From JAVKLU01 sp031538895 (GTDB lineage Bacteria > Pseudomonadota > Gammaproteobacteria > Burkholderiales > Burkholderiaceae): a stretch of 64,000 bases of DNA. The DNA lies in the NCBI GenBank assembly GCA_031538895.1, contig JAVKLU010000032.1, forward strand, positions 1 through 64,000, given 5' to 3'. Both the position numbers and the translations under genes were made by a program. The notes below the pieces were generated by a model. It had not been told where the DNA came from. It was given only the letters and a program-made list of their open reading frames with translations, and did not search any database. This document shows positions 1-8,713 of the stretch, in pieces. Numbering within the stretch: the first letter of the stretch is position 1; each line of letters begins with the position of its first letter.

Positions 1-464
1 CCTCGGAATTGGAATCGCGCGTGCTGCAAATGCAGGCGCAACAACGTCAATTAGAAATTCAGTTGCAAGGCGCACAAGATTCTTTGGCGCATTTTGCGGC
101 GCAAAAACTATTGCAATCCGCGCAAACAATTAACGCCGCGCGCGTGATCGTGCATCAATTGCCACAAGGCGACAGCAAAAAATTGCGCCGTTTGTACGAT
201 CAATTAAAACCTTTATTGCTTGATGGCGTCATCGTTTTGGCGTGTATTGAAATGGAAAAAGTCAGTGTGTTGGTCGGTGTGGGTGCCGATTTGATCGCGC
301 GCAATGGGCAATTTCATGCAGGTAAATTATTGCAACACATTCTGACCCCAATCGACGGTAAAGGTGGCGGACGCGCTGATATGGCACAAGGTGGCGGCAG
401 TAATGTGGCCGCGCTGTCAAAAGCCTTGGATAGTGTTTCGACGTGGGTTCGCGCAAATGAGTAA
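1..464 (+). CDS. alaS: Alanyl-tRNA synthetase, C-terminal end (partial)
   Basis: The reading frame is open from the window edge and ends at a TAA at 462-464, so only about the last 153 residues are seen. The visible part is a coiled-coil-like stretch rich in Gln and Ala followed by the DHHA1-type C-terminal domain, which ends in the Gly-rich GKGGGRADMAQGGG signature typical of alanyl-tRNA synthetases. In the family this domain helps bind the tRNA elbow and supports editing of mischarged tRNA. The synthetase acts in the cytoplasm, charging tRNA-Ala. The catalytic and editing domains lie upstream of the window. The TTG at 9 is an internal codon, not a start. Confidence 0.93.
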   Translation, partial: SELESRVLQMQAQQRQLEIQLQGAQDSLAHFAAQKLLQSAQTINAARVIVHQLPQGDSKKLRRLYDQLKPLLLDGVIVLACIEMEKVSVLVGVGADLIARNGQFHAGKLLQHILTPIDGKGGGRADMAQGGGSNVAALSKALDSVSTWVRANE

Positions 465-492
465 TCAACTGCAAGAATGAATATTTTTTAAA

Positions 493-1203
493 ATGATGAT
501 GAAATTTATGACGATGATTTTTTTGAAACCGTTTTTAATCTCTTTTTTAAAGCGCGTAAATTGGTCTGCAAACTGCTCTGCAAACGTGATCGCGGTGATT
601 TTTTTGAGTGGATTGACCCTTGCCACGGCACAGGCTCAAAACTCATCGGGCGGCCCGTTTGGGATTGATCATCGTTGGGAAAAGGATGAAAGCGGTATTT
701 TTGCGCGGCAAACGCAATGGAACGTTTTGTACGCGATGCTAGGGACAACGGTCGGCGGCGCGCTGTGGGTGGGGAATGACAGCCGCTTGGGTAAAACCTA
801 TTGGCAAGGGACCGACGCGTTTATTTCGGCGCTGGCGGGAGCGGTCGTAGTGAAAAATGTTTTCACGCGCGCGCGGCCGCGCGATGGCGACAATCCTGAT
901 TTATTTTTTCAAGGCGGCAGTAATGAAAGTTTTGTCAGCGGCGAAGTGGCGGTGACAACCGCGCTGGTCACGCCATGGATTTTGGAATATGGCAAAGAAC
1001 AACCGCTGGTTTACGCTTTGGCGTTATTACCCATTTACGATGGGATTGCACGGATGAAATCGCAAGGACATTGGCAATCCGACGTGCTGGGGGCGGCGGC
1101 GCTGGGCGTGGCGGCTGGGTATTGGGCGCACAATCGCGGCACGCCTTTATTGTTGCAAGTGACGGGGAATACCACTTTTGTAGGGTGGAAGGGGCGTTTT
1201 TAA
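493..1203 (+). CDS. PAP2-family phosphatase, exported
   Basis: A 236-residue protein with a hydrophobic N-terminal segment ending in AQAQ, which looks like a cleavable signal. Residues 75-215 form a PAP2 phosphatase domain. Motif 1 is K121-x6-R128-P129. Motif 2 is SFVSGE (S149, G150, E151), where the family usually has SGH. Motif 3 is R187-x5-H193-x3-D197. The acid-phosphatase His and Asp of motif 3 are therefore kept, while the motif 2 His is Glu. Related enzymes remove phosphate from lipids or small phosphoesters in the envelope; the substrate here cannot be read. Several ATGs cluster at the start and no clear ribosome site is seen, so the exact start is uncertain. Confidence 0.8.
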   Translation: MMMKFMTMIFLKPFLISFLKRVNWSANCSANVIAVIFLSGLTLATAQAQNSSGGPFGIDHRWEKDESGIFARQTQWNVLYAMLGTTVGGALWVGNDSRLGKTYWQGTDAFISALAGAVVVKNVFTRARPRDGDNPDLFFQGGSNESFVSGEVAVTTALVTPWILEYGKEQPLVYALALLPIYDGIARMKSQGHWQSDVLGAAALGVAAGYWAHNRGTPLLLQVTGNTTFVGWKGRF

Positions 1204-1332
1204 GAGTTGGCATTCAGTGGCGCGCCCTTATTTATAGCGTCGCTGCCGGAACGTCAATGCCGGAGTATCACTTTCGTAATATCACTGTTGCCGATAATTT
1301 ATGTTTGATTGCGGTTTGATTGAGACCTGCTC

Positions 1333-2274
1333 ATGCCCTATTTTTTGTTGCTGTTAACCGTATTTTTTTGGGGGGCGACTTGGGTCGCGGGCCGTGTGGT
1401 GGCGCAAGAGATCGCACCTTTCACTGCCGCCTTCATTCGGTTTTTTTTGGCCAGTGTGGCCCTGTGGGGCTTGGTCCGTTGGCGCGAAGGCGGCCTGCCG
1501 GCATTACCTAAATCGCAATGGCTACGCCTATTTTTTTTGGGCGCAACGGGAATTTTTGCCTATAACTATTTTTTTTTGCATGGGTTAAAAATTATCCCTG
1601 CCGGTCAGGGCGCTTTGATTGTCAGCAGCTTGCCGGTTTTGATCGCGCTGTGTGATGGCCTGCTGCGACGTTTACACAATCAAGCGTCGGTTTTCAGTGT
1701 GCAAATGTGCCTGGGCATCGCTTTAGGTTTGTGCGGTAATGTGTGGGTGGTCAGCAACGGCGCGCCGCTGACGCTGTGGAATGGGCAAGCGGGTGTGGGC
1801 GAATTGTTGATCCTCGGTTGCGTATTCAGCTGGCTGGCGTATACCTTTATCGGTCGGCGCGCGAGTGATTTTTTATCACCCTTAAGTGTGAATTTTTATG
1901 CCTGTAGCATAGGCGCAGTAATGTTAGGCGTGATGGCGGTATTTGAAGCGAATTGGGGTCAAGCGCTGGCACCGCAATTTCACTATTCGATGAGCGCGTG
2001 GGGCAGCTTGTTGTTTTTGGCGTTTTTAGGGACAACTTTGGCCTATACCTGGTTCACGGCGGGTGTTCAATTTATGGGGGCGACGCGTGCTGGCGTTTTT
2101 TTGAACTTAGTGCCGCTGTTTGGAGTGCTGTTAGGCGCGCTGATTTTGCATGAACGCTTGCCCAGTCAGGTGCTAATGGGCGGGTTAGTCACCTTGTTGG
2201 GCGTCGCTTTAACACAAAATTTTCCACAAATTTTATTGAGCAATCGGCGCCGCGTGAATTCATCTGCGTCCTAA
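1333..2274 (+). CDS. EamA/DMT-family permease
   Basis: A 313-residue, very hydrophobic protein with about ten predicted membrane segments arranged as two EamA repeats (roughly residues 3-135 and 150-290). This is the usual build of drug/metabolite transporter (RhaT-like, 10 TMS) exporters in the inner membrane. The N-terminal FFWGATWVAGR and the second-half GTTLAYTWFTAGV are typical EamA patterns. The substrate cannot be predicted. The first 250 bases contain T7-G6, T8, T8 and T9 runs, unusual enough to be reported separately. The stop codon lies in a 20-bp tandem duplication. Confidence 0.88.
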   Translation: MPYFLLLLTVFFWGATWVAGRVVAQEIAPFTAAFIRFFLASVALWGLVRWREGGLPALPKSQWLRLFFLGATGIFAYNYFFLHGLKIIPAGQGALIVSSLPVLIALCDGLLRRLHNQASVFSVQMCLGIALGLCGNVWVVSNGAPLTLWNGQAGVGELLILGCVFSWLAYTFIGRRASDFLSPLSVNFYACSIGAVMLGVMAVFEANWGQALAPQFHYSMSAWGSLLFLAFLGTTLAYTWFTAGVQFMGATRAGVFLNLVPLFGVLLGALILHERLPSQVLMGGLVTLLGVALTQNFPQILLSNRRRVNSSAS

Positions 2275-2295
2275 TGAATTCATCGCTGTCCTAAT
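2256..2295. repeat. 20-bp imperfect tandem duplication spanning the EamA stop codon
   Basis: Two adjacent 20-base units (2256-2275 and 2276-2295) both read GAATTCATC then GTCCTAAT with a small internal difference. The first copy contains the end of the permease gene and its TAA. Confidence 0.8.
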
Positions 2296-2363
2296 TCACA
2301 CGGCAATAGACGTTAAATAGTCCTTCAATAACCCTTCAATAGAGATTTAAGTATTTCACCTTT

Positions 2364-4025
2364 TTAACCATTTAAGGGTTTGTAGCGAATCCGTTTGGGT
2401 TGTGTGCCAGCCTCGCCCAGACGTTGTTTTTTGTCAGCCTCGTATTCTTGATAATTACCATTAAAAAACACCAATTTGGATTCACCTTCAAACGCAATAA
2501 TATGCGTCGCGATACGATCCAAAAACCAGCGATCATGCGAGATCACAATCACAGTGCCGGCGCATTCCAGCAAGGCGTCTTCCAGCGCACGCAAAGTTTC
2601 CACGTCCAAATCATTGGAAGGTTCATCCAATAGCAAGACATTACCGCCGGACAATAAAGTTTTGGCCAAATGCAAGCGCCCGCGTTCACCACCGGACAAA
2701 TCACCGACGCGTTTTTGCTGATCGGTGCCTTTGAAATTGAACCGGCCCAAATACGCGCGGGTGTGCATTTCAAACTTGCCCACACTGACCAAATCTTGTC
2801 CGCCACCAACGTCTTCAAACACCGTTTTGTGATCGTTTAATTCGGCGCGACTTTGATCGACAAAAGACAATTGCACTGTTTTACCGATCACCACTTCGCC
2901 GCTGTCCGGCTTTTCGATACCGCGAATCATGCGGAACAGCGTCGATTTTCCGGCACCATTGGGGCCGATGATGCCGACGATCGCGCCGGCAGGAATCAAT
3001 GCTGAAAAATTATCGATGAGTAATTTATCGCCGTAGGCTTTGGAAACGTTTTGAATATCGATCACTTCATTGCCCAAACGCTCGGCGACGGGAATAAAGA
3101 TTTCTTGCGTCTCGTTACGCTTTTGTGTTTCGTAATCAGACAGTTCATTAAAGCGCGCAATCCGCGCCTTGCTTTTGGCTTGGCGTCCTTTGGGGTTTTG
3201 GCGCACCCAATCCAACTCTTTTTGCAGCGCGCGTTGGCGTGCGGATTCGCTGGATTCTTCTTGTTGTAAACGAGTTTGCTTTTGACTGAGCCAATCGCTG
3301 TAATTGCCTTTATAGGGAATGCCATGGCCGCGATCCAATTCCAAAATCCAATCAGCCGCATTGTCTAAAAAGTAACGATCATGCGTCACTGCGACAACGG
3401 TTCCGGTAAAGCGTTTAAGAAAGACTTCTAACCATTCTACTGATTCAGCATCCAAATGGTTGGTCGGCTCGTCAAGCAGCAGCATATCGGGTTTGGTCAG
3501 CAAAAGATGGCACAGGGCCACGCGGCGTTTTTCACCGCCGGATAAATTTTTAATCACTGCATCCCAGGGCGGCAAACGTAAGGCATCTGCGGCGATTTCT
3601 AATTCGTGTTCACCACCGCCGGCAGTGGCGATGAGGGCTTCGAGTTCGGCTTGTTCTTTGGCCAGCGCATCAAAGTCAGCATTCTCGTCCGCATAAGCGG
3701 CATAGACTTCTTCTAAACGTTTCTGTGCGTCGTTGGCCGCCCCCAGAGCGGCCTCAACGGCTTGTCGTACGGTGTGGTCGGGGTTGAGGTGAGGCTCTTG
3801 CGCCAAATAGCCCACTCGCAAATTGGGCATCGGACGCGCTTCACCATCAATCTCGGTATCCACGCCGGCCATGATTTTGAGCAAACTCGATTTACCTGAA
3901 CCATTCAAGCCCAAGACGCCAATTTTGGCGCCTGGAAAAAAACTTAAATTGATGTCTTTCAAAATCACGCGTTTGGGCGGAACGATTTTGCTGACTTGAT
4001 TCATTGTGTAGACAAACTGACTCAT
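2364..4025 (-). CDS. ettA: Energy-dependent translational throttle protein EttA (ABC-F ATPase)
   Basis: A 553-residue soluble protein with two ABC ATPase domains and no membrane segment. Walker A motifs are GLNGSGKSS (first domain) and GPNGAGKST (second), both with LSGGE signatures and LLLDEP Walker B motifs. The start MSQFVYTMNQVSKIVPPKR and the overall length match EttA, the ABC-F factor that binds the ribosomal E site and gates the first peptide bond according to ADP/ATP level. It is a single-gene unit on the minus strand; the ATG at 4025 has a short TAAGGA-like site upstream. High confidence in family; the EttA subfamily rests on start, length and sequence pattern. Confidence 0.95.
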   Translation of the reverse strand: MSQFVYTMNQVSKIVPPKRVILKDINLSFFPGAKIGVLGLNGSGKSSLLKIMAGVDTEIDGEARPMPNLRVGYLAQEPHLNPDHTVRQAVEAALGAANDAQKRLEEVYAAYADENADFDALAKEQAELEALIATAGGGEHELEIAADALRLPPWDAVIKNLSGGEKRRVALCHLLLTKPDMLLLDEPTNHLDAESVEWLEVFLKRFTGTVVAVTHDRYFLDNAADWILELDRGHGIPYKGNYSDWLSQKQTRLQQEESSESARQRALQKELDWVRQNPKGRQAKSKARIARFNELSDYETQKRNETQEIFIPVAERLGNEVIDIQNVSKAYGDKLLIDNFSALIPAGAIVGIIGPNGAGKSTLFRMIRGIEKPDSGEVVIGKTVQLSFVDQSRAELNDHKTVFEDVGGGQDLVSVGKFEMHTRAYLGRFNFKGTDQQKRVGDLSGGERGRLHLAKTLLSGGNVLLLDEPSNDLDVETLRALEDALLECAGTVIVISHDRWFLDRIATHIIAFEGESKLVFFNGNYQEYEADKKQRLGEAGTQPKRIRYKPLNG

Positions 4026-4128
4026 AATTTCCTTAGTGTAAAAAATTAGCGTAAAAATGATCGCCTCAGTGATGAGACTGATTACGTATTGTGTAACGGG
4101 TTTGTAGTTCTGTAGCTTTGTTGCTTCG

Positions 4129-4134
4129 TATAAT
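4129..4134 (+). promoter_or_regulatory. Candidate -10 box upstream of tRNA-Gly
   Basis: A perfect TATAAT lies 84 bases before the tRNA. No good -35 is found at 16-18 bp spacing (the closest hexamers are poor), so the assignment rests on the -10 and its position only. Confidence 0.4.
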
Positions 4135-4218
4135 CGCGCACCTTAATTAAGGCAAGACATTACAGGGCATCACGCGACATCGCATCAAGGTCGCGATGAA
4201 AACTCTGAACCAGATAAT

Positions 4219-4292
4219 GCGGGTGTAGTTCAATGGCAGAACGCAAGCTTCCCAAGCTCGAGACGAGGGTTCGATCCCCTTCACCCGCTCCA
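4219..4292 (+). tRNA. glyU: tRNA-Gly (anticodon CCC)
   Basis: A 74-base cloverleaf including an encoded CCA (4290-4292). The acceptor GCGGGTG pairs with CACCCGC, the D arm GTTC with GAAC, and the T arm has GGGTTCGATCCCC. The anticodon loop is TTCCCAA with CCC at 4251-4253. The sequence closely follows the Gly-CCC isoacceptor pattern of proteobacteria. The anticodon stem CAAGC/GCTCG contains one A-C mismatch at the 28-42 pair. It reads GGG codons. Confidence 0.95.
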
Positions 4293-4363
4293 CGATTGTG
4301 ATTCGCTCGCGCGACGATCAAGCCCTCATTCGGCGCGTCTTATTAGGGTTTCACTCTAAAAAT

Positions 4364-5224
4364 TTATTTCACGCTGCTTTCGAGGCGCAGCGCCGCTTGA
4401 ATCGCCGCGTTACGCACGCGAATTTGTCGTGCGGCGATTAGGCTGTAAGTGATAATCGCAATGCTGACCGTCACAATCAAAATTGTTGCTGCTGCGTAAA
4501 TTGAAGGATTGATGCCACGGCGTGCGTAATTAAAAATGACTTGTGGCAAGGTCGTCACCGTTGGCCCAGATAAAAACTCTGAAATCACCACATCATCAAA
4601 GGACAGCGTAAATGTTAATAACCACGCTGATACCAGAGAGGGGATGATATTGGGCAAGGTGACTAATAAAAATACGGTTAAAGGGCGCGCGCCCAAATCC
4701 ATAGCGGCCTCTTCAATTGATCGATCCATTTCTGCCAGCCGCGCCTGTATCACAATTGTGGCGTAGGCCATGCCCAGCAAGGTATGTCCCGATACGATCG
4801 TAATTAAACCGCGTTCTGGCCAACCGAGTAATTTTTGCGTGCCGACCATCAGTAACAAAAGGGACATGCCGATGATGACCTCGGGCATGACCAGTGGCGC
4901 GTTAATCAAGCCCGAAAACAAAGAGCGACCGCGAAAATATTGATAGCGCACCAGCACAAACGCCGCGAAACAACCCAAAATGACTGACGCACTGGCGGTC
5001 AGTAAAGCCACGCGTAAAGATAAAAAGAATCCATTCACAATCGCCGAATCGTTCATCAAATCGCTGTACCAGCGTAGCGAAAATCCAGTGAAAACGCCGT
5101 CTTGGCGGGTACTATTAAACGAGAACAAAATTAAAAAAGTCAGCGGTAAATACAAAAAAAGATAGACCGCGATCAACCATAAGCGACTGGTATTGCGCTC
5201 AAAAAATTTGGTGATAGGGTTCAT
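4364..5224 (-). CDS. potI: Putrescine ABC transporter permease PotI
   Basis: The protein is 286 residues from the ATG at 5224. That start overlaps the potH TGA as ATGA and has an AGGGAGT ribosome site just upstream, so the longer frame beginning at 5332 is rejected. It has about six membrane segments and the binding-protein-dependent transport motif (EEAAMDLGARPLTVFLLVTLPN, the EAA loop) that docks on the ATPase. It also has the IEEAAMDLGA and FDDVVISEFLSGP patterns of PotI/PotC. With PotH it forms the inner-membrane channel for polyamine uptake. Spacing and overlap indicate transcription as potG-potH-potI. Resemblance to E. coli PotI is from memory of that sequence. Confidence 0.88.
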   Translation of the reverse strand: MNPITKFFERNTSRLWLIAVYLFLYLPLTFLILFSFNSTRQDGVFTGFSLRWYSDLMNDSAIVNGFFLSLRVALLTASASVILGCFAAFVLVRYQYFRGRSLFSGLINAPLVMPEVIIGMSLLLLMVGTQKLLGWPERGLITIVSGHTLLGMAYATIVIQARLAEMDRSIEEAAMDLGARPLTVFLLVTLPNIIPSLVSAWLLTFTLSFDDVVISEFLSGPTVTTLPQVIFNYARRGINPSIYAAATILIVTVSIAIITYSLIAARQIRVRNAAIQAALRLESSVK

Positions 5225-6153
5225 GCGGACTCCCTTTGAGCTAAGGCTTTGCTTTGATAGTGGTTGTACAGGGCAATGGGAAGCAAAATTAACACGATCA
5301 TGATCACGGCAAGAGCTGACGCGCGTGGCCAATTGTTGTTGGTGAACATTTCATCCCACACGACGCGACCGATCATGATGTTTTCGGCGCCGCCTAATAA
5401 GGATGGAATCACAAATTCACCAATCGCAGGGATAAAGACCAGCATTGATCCTGCAATAATTCCCGCGCGGCTGAGCGGGACCGTCACTAACCAAAACGCA
5501 CGCCAGGGTGTCGCACCTAAATCATGCGCCGCTTCTAATAAACGAAAATCCATTTTCACTAAATTGGCGTAAAGCGGCAAAACCATAAAAGGTAAATAGA
5601 CGTAGGTCATTCCCACCAATAAAGAAATATCGGTATAGAGCATCACGATCGGTTCATCGATGAGGCCTGCCCAAATCAGCAGGTTGTTGAATACGCCTTG
5701 ATCCGCCAGTAAACCTTTCCAGGCATAAACGCGTAATAAGAATGAAGTCCAAAAGGGCAACATGACCAACATGAGCAACAAGGGACGCAAAGATTCGCGT
5801 GAACGTGCGATGAAATACGCAAAGGGGTAGCCGATTAACAAGCACAGTAGCGTCGTCAGCGCGGCGTATTTGAGCGAGAGCCAATAAGAGAGCAAGTAAA
5901 TACTGGACTGTTCATCGGACACAAAAATCGACACAAAATTGGCGTATTTCACCGTGAACTGCAACAACCCGTCTTGAGCGTGAATCACCGCAGCAAAAGG
6001 ATTGACGCCGCCGGCCATGTCAGTAATGCTGATGCGCAGCAAAATCAAAAACGGCAAAATAAAAAATATTCCCAACCAGATGTATGGAATCGAAATGACA
6101 AATCGCCGTCCAGGAACGAGTTTTGCGGGAATAAACAAGGCAAGTTTTTTCAT
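5221..6153 (-). CDS. potH: Putrescine ABC transporter permease PotH
   Basis: A 310-residue permease from the ATG at 6153, which is preceded by a GGAGG site ten bases upstream; the frame extends further upstream but only into potG. The N-terminal pattern RRFVISIPYIWLGIFFILPF and the C-terminal SMLVFIPAIGEFVIPSLLGG closely follow PotH. The EAA loop is LEAAHDLGATPWRAFWLVTVP. Six membrane segments are predicted. It pairs with PotI to form the polyamine channel and is 19 bases downstream of potG. Confidence 0.9.
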   Translation of the reverse strand: MKKLALFIPAKLVPGRRFVISIPYIWLGIFFILPFLILLRISITDMAGGVNPFAAVIHAQDGLLQFTVKYANFVSIFVSDEQSSIYLLSYWLSLKYAALTTLLCLLIGYPFAYFIARSRESLRPLLLMLVMLPFWTSFLLRVYAWKGLLADQGVFNNLLIWAGLIDEPIVMLYTDISLLVGMTYVYLPFMVLPLYANLVKMDFRLLEAAHDLGATPWRAFWLVTVPLSRAGIIAGSMLVFIPAIGEFVIPSLLGGAENIMIGRVVWDEMFTNNNWPRASALAVIMIVLILLPIALYNHYQSKALAQRESA

Positions 6154-6172
6154 GATGATGTCGCCTCCGTGA

Positions 6173-7294
6173 TTACGATGTGAGTACGACACTGGCGGAG
6201 TCTTCCCACCAGAAATACACCGCGTCATTCCACGTAATGGCATTGTCGTCGTGGCGACTGGTGTTGGCTTGAGTGATTTTGACCAATCGCCCAGCGCCCG
6301 CGGCAACGACAAAAGTGGTATAGCTGCCCATGTAGGCAATTTCACGCACTACCCCGCTGAAAACGTTCTCAGTCTGATCAGGTTTGGTTTTGGCAATATC
6401 AATTTTTTCGGGACGCACCGCAACGCTGATTTCCATTCCTAATACGCCTGAAATTCCGTGGCCGATATGAATGTCGCGTTGTGGCGTGGTGATGACGCAA
6501 TGATCGACTTCATCGGTGGTCAGCTTGCCGGTAAACAAATTAATGTTGCCGATAAAGTCGGCGACAAAACGTGTTTGGGGAAACTCGTAAATTTCTTTGG
6601 GTGAGCCGATTTGCAGCACTGCGCCTTGGCTCATGATCGCAATTCGATTGGCCATGGTCATCGCTTCTTCTTGGTCATGCGTCACCATCACGCAAGTCAC
6701 GCCGACTGATTCAATAATATTGACCAATTCAAATTGAGTTTGCTCGCGCAGTTTTTTATCTAATGCCCCTAATGGTTCATCCAACAACAGCAACTGCGGT
6801 TTTTTGGCCAAGCTGCGTGCCAGTGCGACGCGTTGCTGCTGCCCCCCCGAAAGCTGATGCGGCTTTCGTTTGGCATATTTGCTTAATTGAGTGAGGTTTA
6901 ACATTTCACTTACGCGCTCGGCCACTTTGTCTTTGGCCATGCCTTCGCGGCGCAAACCAAACGCAATGTTGTCCCACACACTTAAATGCGGGAACAAGGC
7001 GTAGGACTGAAACATCATATTGATCGGCCGTTCATAAGGTGGAAAGGTCGCTATGTCAACGCCGCCCAACAGAATTTTTCCGCTGGTCGGTTTTTCAAAC
7101 CCCGCCAACATCCGCAACAAGGTTGACTTACCGCAACCTGAGCTGCCCAGTAATGCAAAAATTTCACCTTTATCGATAGACAGCGAGACATCATCAACCG
7201 CCGTCGTATCGTCAAAACGTTTGACTAAATGATGCGTGGTTAAGTAAGCTTTTTGCGGACTGATCAGCGTTTTATTGGGGTTGCTCGCGGACAT
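6173..7294 (-). CDS. potG: Putrescine ABC transporter ATP-binding subunit PotG
   Basis: A 373-residue ATPase with Walker A GSSGCGKST, Q-loop region FQSYALFPHLSV, signature LSGGQQQR, Walker B LLLLDEP and the switch His in MVTHDQEEAM. A C-terminal TOBE domain (about residues 285-370) is typical of the PotA/PotG/MalK class. The start ATG at 7294 has AAGGAG upstream. It energises the PotH-PotI permease. No substrate-binding protein gene (potF) is found upstream or downstream in this window, so the periplasmic receptor must be encoded elsewhere if the system works. Confidence 0.92.
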   Translation of the reverse strand: MSASNPNKTLISPQKAYLTTHHLVKRFDDTTAVDDVSLSIDKGEIFALLGSSGCGKSTLLRMLAGFEKPTSGKILLGGVDIATFPPYERPINMMFQSYALFPHLSVWDNIAFGLRREGMAKDKVAERVSEMLNLTQLSKYAKRKPHQLSGGQQQRVALARSLAKKPQLLLLDEPLGALDKKLREQTQFELVNIIESVGVTCVMVTHDQEEAMTMANRIAIMSQGAVLQIGSPKEIYEFPQTRFVADFIGNINLFTGKLTTDEVDHCVITTPQRDIHIGHGISGVLGMEISVAVRPEKIDIAKTKPDQTENVFSGVVREIAYMGSYTTFVVAAGAGRLVKITQANTSRHDDNAITWNDAVYFWWEDSASVVLTS

Positions 7295-7582
7295 TGACTA
7301 CGCTCCTTCAACTAGAAAAGATGGAAAAATATTTGAATAATTTTGTATAGCTTTGAGTAGTTTTGAGTAGCAAGGCCTCTATTTTTATAGTGTTTGTTGC
7401 GTGATGAGTATCGATGGGTATCGATGGATACATGCGACAGCAAAGACTTTATTCACACTTAAAACATTTTATAGTCGGTGAAAAAAGCTGGGCGATTGTA
7501 GCGGTGATTGAGGTTTTGGGACGACGTGTTGGCAAAAATAAACCGATTTTGAAGCACCATTAACACGTCATTTTTGCGCGCG
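7295..7582. other. Intergenic region between potG and queG
   Basis: No gene is seen in these 288 bases. They hold the potG ribosome site, a perfect 10-bp tandem duplication GTATCGATGG at 7408-7427, and GTAG/GAGTAG-rich short repeats near 7345-7372. A pair of 8-base arms GACGTGTT (7523-7530) and AACACGTC (7562-7569) is separated by 31 bases and has no convincing terminator tail on the queG side. Confidence 0.6.
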
Positions 7583-8713
7583 TTATTGTTCGGCTAATGC
7601 CCATTGAATATGTTCGCGCACCATAGCGCTGAACTCGTTTGCGCTGGTCTCGTTTAATTTCGAGTTCAAAATAGCGCGTAACGCTTTGGCATCGTCGGGT
7701 GCGAGTTGTAACAAGGCATTGCCCGCGGCAACGGCAAGATTGCGTTGCCATGACTTATAACCAATACGTCGAATGGGACTACCTTCGGTATAGCGTAAAA
7801 ACTCCGCCTCGGTCCAGGCGCACAAAGTCGTCAAGGGAGCGTCTTGCCATTGTGGGCGGCTGTTGAAATCAGGGTCGCGCAAATTATGCGCAAACTTATT
7901 CCAAGGGCAAATTAACTGACAATCATCACAGCCATAAATTCGCGTGCCGATTGCGCGTCGAAATTCCAATGGAATCTCGGCTTTATTTTCGATGGTTAAA
8001 TATGAAATACAGCGGCGTGCGTCGAGTCGATAGGGCGCAACAATGGCTTTGGTGGGGCACACATCAATACATTTTTGACATTGTCCGCACGCCGCGGCAG
8101 GACTGGGTGGGTCGAAGGGTAAATCGAGGGAGAGCAAAATTTCGCCCAGAAAAAATAATGAACCACCTTCGCGACGCAATAACAAGGTGTGTTTACCGCG
8201 TACGCCTAAACCCGCGCGGTGCGCCAGTTCGATTTCTAGTAAGGGCGCAGAGTCAACGACGATACGGTAGGTGAAGTCGGGCGTCGATTCGGCAATGGCG
8301 TTTTGATTTGAGTTTTGATTTAAGTTTGGATTCAAATACAGAGCCAAGTCATTCATCAACTTGAGCATTTTTTGACGCATGACTTTGTGATAGTCGCGGC
8401 CACGTGCATATAGCGAAACATAGCCTTGTTTGGGGTTATGAATGTGCGACCAGGCGCGTTTTTGCCAGTCTATATTAAGGTCGGCGTAGGGCAAAGTGAG
8501 GATCAAGGCGCAACGCGCGGGTGTAAAAATATGCGAAGTCGAAGCGCGCGGATTCCTGCTCATATAATCCATTGTTCCGTGAAATCCTGCGTCCAGCCAT
8601 GCGGTAAGGCCTTTTTCAGCGCCACTTAAATTTACTGGCGCAATATGCAGCTGGGAAAAGCCAAGGGTTTGGGCGTGTTGTTTTAACCAGGTGACTGTTT
8701 CAATAGTGTGCAT
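7583..8713 (-). CDS. queG: Epoxyqueuosine reductase QueG
   Basis: A 376-residue cytoplasmic iron-sulfur and cobalamin enzyme for the last step of queuosine synthesis, reducing epoxyqueuosine in tRNA. The QueG-type N-terminal domain (about 10-200) holds the DSAPLLE motif (D154). A ferredoxin-like domain follows: first cluster C209, C212, C215, C219 and a second set C262, C265, C269 with C235 between them. The CxxCQLICPWN pattern is diagnostic. Residues 128-140 are a low-complexity NLNQNSNQN stretch encoded by imperfect TTTGATT/GAGTT repeats. Its ATG (complement of 8711-8713) overlaps the start of tsaE. Confidence 0.95.
   Translation of the reverse strand: MHTIETVTWLKQHAQTLGFSQLHIAPVNLSGAEKGLTAWLDAGFHGTMDYMSRNPRASTSHIFTPARCALILTLPYADLNIDWQKRAWSHIHNPKQGYVSLYARGRDYHKVMRQKMLKLMNDLALYLNPNLNQNSNQNAIAESTPDFTYRIVVDSAPLLEIELAHRAGLGVRGKHTLLLRREGGSLFFLGEILLSLDLPFDPPSPAAACGQCQKCIDVCPTKAIVAPYRLDARRCISYLTIENKAEIPLEFRRAIGTRIYGCDDCQLICPWNKFAHNLRDPDFNSRPQWQDAPLTTLCAWTEAEFLRYTEGSPIRRIGYKSWQRNLAVAAGNALLQLAPDDAKALRAILNSKLNETSANEFSAMVREHIQWALAEQ

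Noticed and set aside
1320..1588. Plus-strand open frames in other phases over the EamA gene start
   Set aside because: They are out of phase with the clear membrane-protein frame and arise from low stop density in T- and G-rich sequence.
5225..5332. Longer potI start at 5332
   Set aside because: The extension lies inside potH and lacks a ribosome site, whereas the ATG at 5224 has AGGGAGT and the ATGA overlap.
7523..7569. Possible terminator after queG (GACGTGTT/AACACGTC)
   Set aside because: The loop is 31 bases and no T-run follows on the queG strand; the T-run that exists is on the strand with no upstream gene.
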